Source: Euprymna scolopes
Taxonomy: Eukaryota; Mollusca; Cephalopoda; Sepiida; Sepiolidae
Length of the DNA stretch: 64,000 nucleotides
Reading direction: 5' to 3'
NCBI GenBank assembly: GCA_024364805.1
Contig: CM044489.1
Span: 112,704,620 to 112,768,619 of the forward strand
Shown here: positions 1 through 11,959 of the stretch, piece by piece
Layout: every line of letters begins with the position of its first letter
Numbering within the stretch: the stretch's first letter is position 1
Translations under genes and position numbers: made by a program
The notes under the pieces: model-generated
Database searches by the model: none
Seen by the model: the letters and a program-made list of their open reading frames with translations, nothing else
What the model was told of the DNA's origin: nothing

Positions 1-31
<31 letters not shown>

Positions 32-64
32 CATGTGTGTATGTGTAAATGTGTGTGTATGTGT
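1..64. repeat. (GT)n/(TA) microsatellite at window start
   Basis: Alternating GT with short TATA interruptions runs from the first base, so the array probably continues outside the window. Low-complexity sequence only. Confidence 0.9.
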
Positions 65-3000
65 GTGTTATTTTTCGACCGTAGGTGAAATGATGATGTA
101 CACACGCTCATGCCAGATATCCCTGTCCAGCGTGTCTGCTTCCAGGTCGCGCCTTTCGGCATTGGCATCTCACAATAAGATCTAACGATTGCAAAGCAGT
201 CTGTTTCTCAGCAATTTACACATGTGGTCTTCAATAAATTCGTAACTCTTTTTTTCTGACGAGATTGACTCCAACAATATTAAATAACTTAATGAGGATT
301 TGCTTAAATTAACAGATTTACAAATTAACAAATTAACAGAAAATGTTTCATTCTCAATTTTTCGCAAAAAGAAGAGTATATGTCATAGAAAACCCTGCAA
401 CTTGTCCAAAGTAGTAGTAGCACCGTCAGGCATCAAGTAAATCTCTGCAAAATACCAGAAGTAACCATGTCAGTCAGAAAAGGTCCAGTTAATCATTGGT
501 AAGGTAAAACGCAACGATGCTTATAAGATTTCATATTGAAGTTATCAATGTAAAAATGGGCACACGGTCGAGGTAGTATATAAATAAACAACATCACCTA
601 GCTTGAAAAACTGACAAATCTAACCGACACGTATTCCAATCTAATTGCCAGGATAATACGTGAATTTGCTAAAAGGCGCATTGGGAATTTATCTAACTAT
701 TCCAAAAGGCTATTTAGTAAAAAAAGCCAAACTGCCTAAAAACTCTAGTCTGCTAAGTGAACAAATATCAGATACTCTTGATATTGTTACCATTTCGTTA
801 AATATGGGTGAGTTGACAGTGGCTATAAAACAACTCATCTCTCTTAATTGGTGGTTGTCAACATCTGGTAGCCGAACACTACGCTCATCATCTTGAAGAC
901 TCTCGTCATTGAACCGCAATTTCTTAAATCACCAGTGTGCTATATGTTTATTATGAGCCATGGGTCAAACTCTCCGTTGATACTGCGAGCCGTTTCAGCA
1001 ACTATTCGAGAAACGTTTTTGAAGTGTTTTCAAATCCCCACAGATGATGAGTGATAGTTCTGTGGTGTCAGGGTCGTTACATATCGTTCTAACAGTTAAT
1101 CTTGACCTTGAAATCATATTTTAGCGTCTTACATTATATGGCTTCATGCATTTATGACGCGATTATCATGAATACAAAACCTGACGAAATTAATCCATTG
1201 ATAATATTTTATAACCAAAATAAGAAATAACAATTAATCCTTCCTCTTTTGACCGTGAACAAATGATAACTTTAGTAAAGGTCACAAGAGAAATTAGTAA
1301 AAATAAAAAGGAAACATCGTAGAAACATAATAAAAATTAGTAAAAATAAAAAGGAAACATCGGAATTTGAAAATATTTAAGATTTTTCCATTTTTCAGAC
1401 GACTATTGAGTCGTGCATTACTTCGTTGTCCATCGTTATGTAATTTTCATAGATAGTTTTTCAATAAATTCAACCGAAAATAATATCAGATATAACAATG
1501 AGAGTAAATATTCGTAATGATTACTCTTAATTATGCATTATATAATTCTCTGTTTCTCACTACTCGGTAATACTTTGCGGAAGAAAACTAACATTATAAT
1601 CAGTGATAATATATGTTTCTATTACCAATGTTTATCTCAAATACTGGAATAGCAGGTTAACGTATTCGTAGCGTGTACAGATACGTGTCTTTAAGTTTGG
1701 TCTCCACGTCAGGGGAAAGAGCGCCACTCATTCGCTTGATGTTTTTACAGGTATACTAAGACATATCAAAAAGTATTCGATGTAGTAGCAATACGTTTAT
1801 TAAAGAAGATAATCGGTTTGTTTTAATACATTATCATGGATTAAAACAATTTTCATAAACGTAAATCAATCCAACAACTGACACATTCAGCATAATAAAT
1901 AAACCCCCATGGTGACAGAAACGCCGCTGAACTCATATTTAGTCTAATAAAAAAATTGAGTGAGATTAGAGCCAACTAATTAACGGCTTCTTACTTTTCT
2001 GGTAACCGTTATCCTGACCTGTTACAATTCAATCGCATAAGTATTTGCTTTCCGTCATCTGTAAATTCCTGCACTACACAAAATTTTAATTTGCTCATGC
2101 GTTATGCTAACCATTGATGTTATCTATCAATTCTATTAGATTTTGTTCTTTTCTACATTAAATCTGGCATATCTGACTATCTTAAACAATTAATATACAC
2201 ATCAATCAATGTAATTTTTATACATACATAAAAATCTACTACCATCCCATTTAATACCAGGACGTTTTTCTCGTACTATATATTTCTTGCTACAATCATT
2301 ATTGTTTTATTTTTTATTCAGTGATATTTGTCTTCACCCATTATATATTCTCTAACAAACTACGGATCGCTTCTTCTTACTTTTATAGTGCTTTGCCTTC
2401 CTGGTTACACTCATCTTCTAAAATAATATAATATAATTTCCGAACACTAAACAAAAAAACTTTTATTTCAACATGGCGTCTCATATTCCTCCTGCATTTA
2501 CAAAAATATTTTTCAAGTATAATTATTTATTTTTATATATATTTTTCATGTATAAACCGTGTTCAATCATTAATATATAGTAGTAAATATCCCTCGATTT
2601 TACGTCCTTCCTTTCAGTCAATATGAATGTCATATTTCATGTCATAATTTCGTCTAGAGGTAATTTTTAATTTTCTAATTAACGAAAATACATTTGTTAT
2701 TATTCAAAACTGAATGATCGTACATAGAATTTATTTAATTTATATAAGTTACTTATTATTGCTTATCTCCTTTGTCTGTGAAAACTACCTCAGTATAAAA
2801 GTATTTTTCGAGAACTTCTAACAAAACAGTTAACATGCGATAGCATAATAGAGTCTAAAATTGTTTCTGTTTAATTTTTATTAACACGACATGTGTTCTG
2901 TTCTTGTCCCAGCGAAGAATATGAAAGAAGTATTCAACTTTAAAACACTAATTATTAACGCATTATTTCTAAAAGATCAGAAAACAGAATCAAACATCTG

Positions 3001-3860
3001 TAATTTAAGAGATTTAAATACATTTCTGTAATTCAATTGAGCCGACAGTCGGAAATAAATCTAATTTAGCAGATTTAATATTGCAAGAAATAAAAATGTG
3101 TTGGTCTATATTACAAGTGTAATTACTTCAAATCAAATGCTCAATAGTACACGTGCTTGTTCTTTTCAATTTATACAAAAACTTTAACCTTAATGCCAGC
3201 CCAATAAAACTGATGTCACATATAATAATGTCATATTCTTACAGTTCGTATTTAGCAGACTTCTTAAGTCGACCCGATTTTATCAGCTCAACAACACTGC
3301 TAATGCCTTAGCTTTCTAGAAATTATCTGTAGCACATTTTCAAAATTAAAATAACTTATGCTCATTTTTTATATGTTGGGTATTTTGTAGTAATACTCTT
3401 AAAATTCAAATTATACTGTTCTGAAAATTACATGTAAACAGCCTGCAAAAATCCATACAAAATGAAATAAAATGTATTACAGATTTTTACATGGGGATCA
3501 CTTTCCTAAGGAAATTAATGTAAAATTAGCACTGAGTTACTCTCAAGTTGGCGTCCAATCGGAGGACGAAAATGGGAGTGAAGTATTTTCTTTGTTTTTA
3601 CTCATCTAATTTTTTTCTGCTTTAAATATAAATAAAAGATATTATTTTCATACATTTAAATTTTTGGGGTTAGCAAGATTTTTAACGCTTATATAATTGA
3701 TCATGACATAAAAGTTTATGCGTTTGTCTCAGTAAACTTGAGGGTAAATCAAATTATCGACTTCGAATACTTTACAAAATACATGTTTAAGATTTATTTC
3801 ATGGAAATGTCTAAAATATAATGATAATCTAAGAACTTTTTTTATTTGTCTTCAATTACT
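65..3860. other. AT-rich non-coding stretch, no gene recognised
   Basis: I see no protein family, tRNA or long structured repeat in this stretch. Both strands are open only over short runs (for example about 660-919) and those translations resemble nothing I know. The only clear structure is a perfect 29-bp direct repeat at 1291-1319 and 1334-1362. It could be intergenic or intronic DNA; nothing in the sequence decides which. Confidence 0.6.
1291..1362. repeat. 29-bp direct repeat, two copies 43 bp apart
   Basis: The block starting AAATTAGTAAAAATAAAAAG and ending ACATCG occurs at 1291-1319 and again, base for base, at 1334-1362. Perfect identity next to ordinary AT-rich DNA suggests a recent local duplication. 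Confidence 0.85.
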
Positions 3861-3863
3861 ACG

Positions 3864-3867
<4 letters not shown>

Positions 3868-3902
<35 letters not shown>
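3868..3902. repeat. (TA)n microsatellite
   Basis: Uninterrupted TA dinucleotides. No element is recognised beside it. Confidence 0.95.
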
Positions 3903-3904
<2 letters not shown>

Positions 3905-4449
3905 ATAATTTAGTATACCATATGTAATGAAACTGAAATTAATTAAACCCTAGTAATTTTGTTAAAATTAAAAAAAAAGCTTTTGAGAAATCCGATGGGG
4001 TACAACCTAAGTTTATCTTCTTTTTGAAATGCATATTTTAACTATATGTAACCCATTATATAGCCACTCATGCATATCAGGTATATCGGGAATTGATAAT
4101 GTTTGATTAATTAATTTAGTAAATATTTGTATAAAAATTTAAAAAATACATATGCCTAAACTCTTATCGATATAGATCGCTTGTTGAATCCTGGGCAGTA
4201 AAACCTAATGGTGTAGATAGAGAATTAATAAAAGAGAAATAGATATTAGTACCTTGGGTATATAAGGGTAAAATATTTTACTAGAATAAAAAATGAGTGG
4301 TGACATAATGAAACATTCTTCACACATGAAAAATAAATTAGGAATAAATATTTCAACAACAAAAGCGTATACATGATTAAAAATTTCTGATGAAATAATG
4401 CCATTTTTGAAGAATATACTTACAGAAATACTGATAAACAAATAGAACA

Positions 4450-4478
4450 CACACATATGTATACACACACACACACAC

Positions 4479-4516
<38 letters not shown>
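4450..4516. repeat. Compound (CA)n/(TA)n microsatellite
   Basis: A CA tract passes directly into a TA tract. A second TA-rich block lies at about 4680-4731. Confidence 0.95.
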
Positions 4517-4517
<1 letters not shown>

Positions 4518-4694
4518 GTTTCATTTTTTACCGTATCTTTCTGTTAAGTTACATTATTGTTTCAGCTACCCGGCCGTTTTTTTTTGGCCGTCTGTAGCTT
4601 CCTCAGACTTTTACAGAAACATATTTGCTCTACAACAGTATTTATCACTTTCTCCAGTTTTATTAATTACCATTTCTACTATATATATACATAC

Positions 4695-4731
<37 letters not shown>

Positions 4732-5030
4732 GTTTAGAGAATTATCTGACGCAAGATTTAAGGTAATTTTATACGCATATTAGTTTAATGCTAGCTAAAA
4801 CAGGTCATAGCATGTCAGCTTAAAATAGAAGTTCGATAAAGAGATTTGAGTGCAAAGAGAAAATTAACATGAATACCGACAACAAACCATCAAATCACAA
4901 CACATCAAAAACAAGTTGATACGTTGCAATAATTTATTCAACCATTATCACATAAAATCAATCTTAAATGAATGGTTAAGTAGCATTCGGCAATAACAAA
5001 GAAAACGAGATTAACTATTTAACAGCACTG

Positions 5031-5116
5031 CACACACACACACACACACACGCACACACATGTATATACATATATATACATACACACATATGTGTGTTTG
5101 TGTGTGTGTGTGTGTT
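5031..5116. repeat. (CA)n ... (GT)n inverted microsatellite pair
   Basis: A CA tract (about 5031-5060) is followed by ATATATAC-type spacer and then a GT tract (about 5097-5116). The two are complementary, so the block could fold on itself. Confidence 0.9.
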
Positions 5117-5352
5117 ATAATAATTCCAAGTTTCAATAATCGAGTTTTCTCAGTAAATCATTTATTACATTTTAATATATAGCGCTTTACCATATTGTTT
5201 GGTATTGCGACAAACAAGTCAACAAAATTGTGTTATTGCTGCATATGTAGCCATTTAACTTTCAAAATTTTCCTTTTCCAAATTAATAAACATAATTTAG
5301 AACAACTTACTTGTTCATGTAACCGACAACTGTTCCTTCTCAGTTACGATGA

Positions 5353-5353
5353 T

Positions 5354-5413
<60 letters not shown>
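5353..5413. repeat. (TA)n microsatellite downstream of a PLE
   Basis: TA dinucleotides with few interruptions. It lies about 600 bp beyond the 3' end of the PLE reverse transcriptase in the element's own direction (minus strand). Between them, near 5550-5580 on the minus strand, is a CTGATGA...GAAA word without a usable stem II. Confidence 0.9.
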
Positions 5414-5417
<4 letters not shown>

Positions 5418-6037
5418 TTGAAGTTTTTAACTTTTAAAACTATACAAAAAAATATTTTTTATCATTCGTTAGAAAACCATCCAGTCAGTAAGTCATTTAA
5501 TCACCTGCAATCACTGCATCAACTCGCTCTCGAATTTACTATAATACCATTAATTTATTTTTCAAGGGATCATCAGTTGTTTACCATAGAACATTGTTTC
5601 GTGGATTTAAAAACAAAACAGTAGATTACATCATGGCTCCCGAGCAGTGTTGATCAAACATCGCCACACTTAATCTTAGGAAGAAGACATGTTACAAACA
5701 TTTGATCCAATTCCCTATTCTTAATTGCAATTACTAACCTTTTCATACTATAAAAATGAATTTCTTTCCTGTATGATTTATCAATTTCCACATTTAAAAT
5801 GGATACTTTTTTTTAATTTATCAGTCTTGTATTTATAAGATTAGGATTAATCCATTTAACTACTTATCACCTCCACTATGATTAGTATTTAGTATATTTA
5901 TATTCTTATTTATTTAAAATTAGATATATAAAGGTTAAAAATATTTTTACATATATACATTTTTTTATATTATGTATAATTTTTTTTATATTATGTATAA
6001 ATTTATTATATGTATTATATGTAATTATAAATACATT

Positions 6038-6577
6038 TTATACATTGCTAATATAGTTTTGGATTTCCTTTATTAATATAGTCTGGTTTATCTTAAACGA
6101 TTCAAAAGCATCAGGATAACGAACAAATGTTTTATTTAACTGTTTAAATATTTTATTTTTATCCCCATCTTGTTTTATTATCCTTATTACTAAGTTAGAA
6201 ACTGGTGGTATAAAATCTGTTAATTTTAATGTAATGCGAGCTATTCTCAAAAACTCTGACATAATGGTTCCATAAAACATAAACACAGGGCAGGTGCTAT
6301 CTTCATGCGGCATAGGTACTATTTTAAAGGGGAACGCGTTTCTTTTATGAAATATTTTATAAAGAAAAATCTCATCCTCAATTTTTATATCTAAATCCAG
6401 AAATGTAGCCTGTTGTCCGCTATGTTCACAATTCAATTTTAATTCGTTTGGATATATAAGATGTTTATTTTTTTCGAATTCATCATTATCGTTTATACAT
6501 ATAAGGTCATCTATAAATCTCCTACACCCATGAAAGTTATATGTTTTAGATATATCTGTTTTTAATAGAGATGACAT

Positions 6578-6669
<92 letters not shown>

Positions 6670-7789
6670 TCGAGTCTATGTAAATACAAATTTGCCCAAA
6701 ATAGCGCAGGATCCAATCCCATTGGGATACCTATCGTTTGGAGTAATATTTTATTTCCTATTTGAAAATAGTATTCTTTAATAAAATGCCTTACAAGTAT
6801 TTTTAAAATACCTTTAGAAACACTAGTTTTGATATTTTTATTTTTACACCAGAAAGCTTTAGAGTTTGAAAAGTCTATATATTTACCTTTTCCACCTTCA
6901 AAAGCTAAACCCACAGTATCATTTAATTCTTTTATAAGTTTTTTGTGCGGAATTTTAGTATATAGAGTACTAAAGTCATAAATAGCTATAGATTTTGCTT
7001 TTATTCTGGAATTTATTTTATCTAATTTTTCTTTCACTGGTTGGGAATTATTTTCTACCCAAAATAGATTTATATTACTATAGAATGTACTTTTCAGGTG
7101 AACATTATTTATTTTATTTATAATTAATTTAAATATTTTAGATATAGCTTTACTTAAAGGTTTAGTGATGCACGTCTTTGAAACTACAATACATCTAGCA
7201 CCAACTGGATTTTTATGCATTTTAGGTATCCAATACATATATGGAACATGTTGTGTTTGTCTTCTTACTTTAATCCTAATTTTTCACTAATAATACTATT
7301 ATTGCAAAATAATGCCATCTAAATTACTATTACCTACTTTATAAGTATCCGAAACGTTACCTATAAGTCCTACTTCTATCAATAAACGTTGTATATAATA
7401 TTTTTTACATATAAAAGCTATATTGTTTGCCGCTTTATCAATCGGAACTATTACAAACTTTTCTTGAAGTATTTTAAGTTCCTCCCGTATTTCTGAATTT
7501 CTTAAAAGAGGATTGGTTTTTCTAGGGTGTTTAAATTTTATTATATGTTTAACCTTTTTATTTACGCATTCGAGTATACGATTTTTCCATGCATCAAACG
7601 TAGACTGTGCTAATTAATATTTCCTTACCATAGACATAATAAAACGTTCTAGTGCTTTAGTTATTTCTTTAACGCATTTAGGCATTTAGATTCTCTATAA
7701 TTCGGACCCTTACTAAGTAGTTTTCTTAATTTAGGATTATTTACTATCTTTAAATCTAATGTAATTACATGTTTTATTTCATTATTACA

Positions 7790-7792
<3 letters not shown>
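6038..7792 (-). mobile_element. Penelope-like element (PLE), reverse transcriptase region, decayed
   Basis: Read on the minus strand, the order is that of a PLE reverse transcriptase. First comes an N-terminal segment with NPKLRKLLSKGPNY (near 7715) and KFVIVPIDKAANNIAFICKK (near 7440). Next is YWIPKMHKNP with ARCIVVS and KPLS (7238-7130), then IAIYDFSTLYTKIPH (catalytic Asp segment, near 6980) and TIGIPMGLDPALFWANLYL (near 6710). Last is RFIDDLICIND (the YxDD equivalent, near 6510), followed by a thumb-like tail ending near 6038. No GIY-YIG endonuclease is visible at its 3' end. The copy is not open as one frame and has several breaks. A microsatellite at 6580-6668 sits between the GIPMG and IDD motifs. 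PLE assignment is firm from motif order; subfamily is not resolved. Confidence 0.88.
6580..6668. repeat. (CA)n/(TA)n microsatellite inside PLE RT
   Basis: About 20 bp of CA followed by 70 bp of TA lie exactly where the RT should carry the segment joining the ANLYL motif to the IDD motif. In the coding frame TA repeats read as Tyr-Ile. The array therefore may have grown from a short Tyr/Ile-coding stretch, or may have inserted there. Confidence 0.95.

Positions 7793-7830
<38 letters not shown>
7792..7830. repeat. (TA)n microsatellite at 5' edge of PLE
   Basis: A TA tract directly abuts the first recognisable PLE codons (minus strand), so the element's upstream part is lost or was never present in this copy. 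Confidence 0.9.
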
Positions 7831-7833
<3 letters not shown>

Positions 7834-7898
7834 GGGGTATGTGTGTGTACATACATTATTAAAGTGTCTGCTTTCATTGATTTCTCTATAATTTGTAT

Positions 7899-7927
7899 AT
7901 CTATCTATCTATTTATCTATCTATGTA

Positions 7928-7971
<44 letters not shown>
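7899..7971. repeat. (ATCT)n followed by (TA)n
   Basis: ATCT tetranucleotides at about 7899-7934 pass into a TA tract ending at about 7971. A Tc1/IS630-like terminus begins directly after. Confidence 0.92.
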
Positions 7972-7974
<3 letters not shown>

Positions 7975-8123
7975 CAGAGTGTCCTAAAAACATGTATACA
8001 CACTTTAAATAATTTTAAACGAGATGTTTCATTTTTTTTTCTTTGCAGATTAAACTCATCGATCTTAATGATAGCAGCCAGGATGACCTTTGAGGAAAAA
8101 AAAATCATCTAAAATTTTAGTGA
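7972..8123 (+). mobile_element. 5' end of an IS630/Tc1-mariner-type DNA transposon
   Basis: The stretch starts with GAGTGTCCTAAAAACATGTA followed by TACACACTTT, which resembles the terminal repeat of DDE_3-type transposons as I remember them. It reaches a short reading frame starting MTFEEKK at 8081, which resembles the start of their transposases (MTFEERK type). The similarity stops a few codons later, so only the 5' end is left. It abuts a (TA)n array, consistent with TA target preference. Family inference is from memory and short. Confidence 0.5.
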
Positions 8124-8165
8124 AGGCATCAAAACGCTGTTGTAGGGCAAAGACTGTTCAAAGAC

Positions 8166-8208
8166 TATATATATATATTGCATTAAATATATGTATATAT
8201 ATATATAA
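8166..8208. repeat. Interrupted (TA)n tract
   Basis: Two TA blocks separated by TGCATTAAATATATG. Low complexity only. Confidence 0.8.
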
Positions 8209-8391
8209 TTTATAGATTCACGTATGATTAAAAATGTTATTAAAAGTAAGATTATGCAGTTTTGTATTGTTATGTTATATGCAATAATGTTGATTGCTAA
8301 AAAGATAAACAAACCATACAATAATAGTTGCTTGCTTAATTAGCAGACATGTGCACGTTAAAAAATTAACATATATATTCTTCTTCTTCGT

Positions 8392-8394
<3 letters not shown>

Positions 8395-8453
<59 letters not shown>
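8395..8453. repeat. (ATT)n microsatellite
   Basis: About 19 uninterrupted ATT units. Confidence 0.97.
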
Positions 8454-8454
<1 letters not shown>

Positions 8455-8867
8455 AGCTCGTCTTGTCTACTAAGATTCATTCTTATAATCTAGCACGCTT
8501 ATGACGGTAAAACCAACGAACCCACGGTGTTTTTAATAGATGGAAATATTTAAGAAGGAAGGTATGGCAACGTATTTCTAAAGGATTATTACCCTTACGT
8601 TTTGGTAAGGAAAACCTAAATGTTACTGAAATGTAATATAAATATCCGTCGTTAACCTCTAGAAAATTGACGATAAGAAAGTATATTTTTCCAAACAATG
8701 CGTGGCGATATTCTGTATGTGTAGTGAAATATGAGGGGTTCCTACAAAAAGTTATGATTATGAGAGTTCTAGAATAGTTTTATTTGGTTTATTATTCGGA
8801 AAAATAGTGATTCGTGTAGAGGTAAAGGCAATGCTGCTGAAGAGGCAAAGTGTTTGTTTTTGCATAT

Positions 8868-9118
8868 ATAGAATATATAAAGAAAACAGTTTACCCAAAT
8901 ATTACGCAAATATAAATCATGTAGAAAATCTGCATGGATATAATTACACGTAATAATTATCTATATACGATCGTCCCATGAGAAAACCGAAAAAAAACTA
9001 ACAGAAATTAATTAAAATGAATTCATGAAAGAAAATGCAAATCAGCTAGATTTTTTTCAAATGAATGGAATTTCACTACCTATATATAACACAATTGTAT
9101 TTAGAATAGGGAAAATTA
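8868..9118 (+). repeat. Dispersed repeat family A, partial copy
   Basis: Words such as AAATATTACGCAAATATAAA, GATATAATTACACGTAATA and CAAATGAATGGAATTTCAC match in order the second half of the roughly 750-bp repeat seen at 35.5-36.25 kb and 52.26-53.0 kb. The first half is absent here. Confidence 0.75.
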
Positions 9119-9121
9119 ATA

Positions 9122-9835
9122 TGTGTGACCCGTTCTTCGCAGATTAGCAAGGTGTCTTAGTGTGACAGGTCTCTTCAATCGATTTAGTTGGTCTTAATTT
9201 CGCAACCGGTTGCTATGCCGCCGCTTCATCGATATGTCGCCTTAGAAGAATTGCAATTTCATGCACACAAAACAAAAACAACTCAGTGCTTTATTCTACT
9301 GATTAAATTCAAGAAAAGATATACAATTATATAGTTATATACAATTGTTCATAGTGCAATCTGTTCATTTTGCTAGACTCTTCTGAGTCGATAGGTAGAT
9401 TTCTCTCGATATTTCTGTGAGGATGATGCGGGAAGAGAGAGGGCATGTGGCGATTCTAGACAAGTGTTCTGTCACAACTCTCAACAACTTCAGCTTCAAC
9501 GGACGGGTTCGACTGTGCACCCCGCTCATATACTCAGGGGAGTGGTATAACTGGGGTTGTCCCCTGGGCAAATTGTAAGTAATTACATTATTCCGGGGGA
9601 GGTTCTCATTCCTTGAGTGCACCTTCTCATGCCCCAGAAGGTCATTGCATGCGACCCGCTGAGTCATGCGCATTGCACTTGCCTATAAACTTCCTTAGTC
9701 TTGAACCCTGAGTCATTTCATTTTCGGAGTACAATTTACAAAAAAGAATTATATTGTTGCCGATTTTATTAACAATGAAAATCACACCCCAGTCTTTTAT
9801 CTCAGCAGCGTTTTTTTCGCCGACGCCTGGGCACA
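9122..9835 (-). mobile_element. Solo-LTR-like unit with AP-1 type sites
   Basis: On the minus strand a unit of about 714 bp begins TGTGCCC and ends GGGTCACACA, the inverted TG...CA ends expected of an LTR. In order it has two TGACTCA words (9709-9715 and 9660-9666), a TATA-like box in GAGTATATGAG (about 9526-9534), and AATAAAG (9289-9295) about 170 bp before the end. This is the promoter / polyadenylation order of a retroviral or LTR-retrotransposon LTR. I see no internal coding region on either side and no clear target-site duplication, so it is best read as an old lone LTR fossil. Family is not assigned. Confidence 0.5.
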
Positions 9836-9986
9836 CCGATTATAATTAAAGAATAAAAAATATCATATATTCCCGGTTCTCCAGTATTTCGAGAGTCTGG
9901 ACCTCTCCCTCCCCGTGCGAAGCTTAACCGTTCCCTGAGACAGTCACGTTACAACGAATAGCAACTAAAAAAAACTTAAATTTATA

Positions 9987-9987
<1 letters not shown>

Positions 9988-10026
<39 letters not shown>
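9988..10026. repeat. (TA)n microsatellite
   Basis: TA tract just before the Tc1-like end at 10051. Confidence 0.95.
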
Positions 10027-10028
<2 letters not shown>

Positions 10029-10050
10029 AAGGAAAATACAATCAAAGATA

Positions 10051-10225
10051 CAGTGTTTCACAAAAGTGCGCACACCCCTCACATTCATGAAGACATTTAA
10101 GTATATCTCTTCATGGGATAACAATGACAAAATGACACTTTGATACAATGAAATGCAATATGTGCTTAGCTTATGATCATTTATTTATTTCTCCTATACT
10201 TCAATTTTTGCAGCCAATATGAGGA
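10051..10225 (+). mobile_element. 5' end of a Tc1-like transposon
   Basis: The segment begins CAGTGTTTCACAAAAGTGCG and continues with CACACCCCTCACATT, TTTAAGTATATCTCTTCATG and AAAATGACACTTTGATACAA. This order matches what I remember of the 5' terminal region of a widespread animal Tc1 family. No transposase region follows; similarity fades by about 10225 and a different dispersed repeat starts at 10251. It is a terminal fragment, presumably inactive. Confidence 0.55.
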
Positions 10226-10250
10226 GTGTACTATTTTTGTGATACTCTTA

Positions 10251-10505
10251 TTTGGTTGTTGGTTGTTTTTGTTTTACGGCATATCAACTCTTTTTAGGTT
10301 ATTTAATGCCGAATCCAAAAATTTGGAAAAAAAAAATTGAATAGAATATATTTGTTGTTTTCAAGTCGGTTTTTATTTAACCTATTGTTAGGACCCTAAT
10401 AGGTACTACCACCCCGGGTCAGAGTGGATCTGGGAACAATGCCAATTAAAGGGTGGCTCCACACTCCCCAAAGCCCGGAAACTGGGGCCTCACTACTGGA
10501 TATAA
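10251..10505 (+). repeat. Dispersed repeat family C, copy 1
   Basis: About 250 bp found again at 57042-57290 in the same orientation. Shared blocks include TTTACGGCATATCAAC, GGTTATTTAATGCCGAATC, TTGTTGTTTTCAAGTCGGTT, AATAGGTACTACCAC and CCACACTCCCCAAAGCCCG. The GGCAT...ATGCC words can pair around an inner AAC/GTT stem in both copies. It is much more GC-rich than its surroundings. I do not recognise the family; no coding frame or tRNA boxes are evident. Confidence 0.85.
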
Positions 10506-11325
10506 TTTAAGGTCACATCCAGGACCGATACTCTTATTTATTAGCTATTATAATCACATTTAAATAAATAATGAAATATGAGGAGTTTCTTTAACTGATG
10601 AATTTCTTAAGAAATGTATCTTATCATTAGGGTGAAAAATGACTAATTCTTGAAAACATTTGTAGAACAATTTCTAACTATTTATAAAACATATAAAATC
10701 AAAATATATTGCAGCATAATAATAAGCAGGACTCGTTTTAATGATAAATTATTCTAAAAGAATCCAATTAAAATGCAGTATTATATAGTATATAATATCG
10801 GTTTTAATATCATTCAAGAGTATTTAATAATAAAATATATTTGGAAACTAATATCGATACATCATGCACTGAAGTGTCTTATTGACAGATATTTTAAATA
10901 TGAGGTGTTTAATACAGAGTCAACGCAAAACGATATTTACTCATTGAAATAACAATATATTCAAATAGCCATATTAAATATATGAGTATATCCTTTTAAA
11001 TTCGAGTTTAACTTAGGTAATTGCATGAAATTCAACTAGTAATGTAATAATATAAATTACATCGGTTAATAGAATCGATATATCAATAAATCATGCCGTT
11101 GACAAATATCTTATCATTTACTTCGTAGTTGGCACAGGACATTGTGGTGACTATAATTGGATACTCTGTATTTTAAATTATATTTTTAGTTCGGCTTAAT
11201 TACTGCTCGGTTTGTTGCTTCACTATTTGCGAGAGAAGTCTGCTTGATCCTCATATACTCCGGTCTCTCGCCACCTATTAGAAATTATTGATTTTTCTTA
11301 ACCTAAGCATCGACTTTCTTCTCGT

Positions 11326-11402
11326 TCATCAAGGCTAAGTCTATTCAACTCCTTCTTGCACACATCTTTAAAGAAGTAGTTGAATAGACGTAGCCTTGAT
11401 GA
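11326..11402. repeat. 77-bp near-perfect palindrome
   Basis: TCATCAAGGCTAAGTCTATT... at the left end is mirrored by ...AATAGACGTAGCCTTGATGA at the right, with about 32-bp arms and a short loop. It could be the core of a small foldback element or a palindromic duplication. Confidence 0.85.
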
Positions 11403-11895
11403 AATGCTGAATGGACTTCGTTATGATGAAATATATATACCCTTATATCCATAACATTTTTCTTTTAAGTTGGTGCAAAAATTATGTCGTTTTTGACGTT
11501 TAACTATGTATAAAAATTAAATTATTTTTGCAGTAACCTTATATTTTGAAATTAAATAAGTAAGTTTACAATAAAAATCTATTTAATTTTAATAAAATCG
11601 AAGCTCACTTTTAAATTGTTAATTCCCTGTATAAGAGCAATGTCAACCTAATTATTTTTGATACATGAACTAAAAAGAGGGAAACAGTGTTTTAAGTAAG
11701 CCGACTAAAACAGGTCATTGCTCGTAAAGTTAAAAGGGTAAACAAGAAGATTACGTTGTAAAAAATCAGCAATGCGCAACGCAATATGTTGCTTCATTAC
11801 AAAAAGCTAGTCATCCGAGAACACTTTGTATGTATGTTTAAAGTATGATCAAGCATGAATGAACAACAACAAAGGAACAGTGTTCATAGAAACGG

Positions 11896-11899
<4 letters not shown>

Positions 11900-11955
<56 letters not shown>
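11900..11955. repeat. (TA)n microsatellite
   Basis: Two TA blocks joined by TATAAATATA. Confidence 0.95.

Positions 11956-11959
<4 letters not shown>

Noticed and set aside
5540-5640. Minus-strand CTGATGA ... GAAA word downstream of the 6-7.8 kb PLE
   Set aside because: Only six bases lie between core parts, so stem II cannot form. Its position is suggestive, but it does not support a ribozyme call.
6571-6765. Open frames rich in Tyr-Ile or His-Thr over TA and CA arrays (also 27129-27452, 36709-37032, 4557-4766 and others)
   Set aside because: They translate microsatellites; open because TA, CA and GT repeats lack stops, not because they are genes.
10598-10630. CTGATGA followed by GAAA on the plus strand
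   Set aside because: No stem II, stem I or stem III pairing; chance occurrence in AT-rich DNA.
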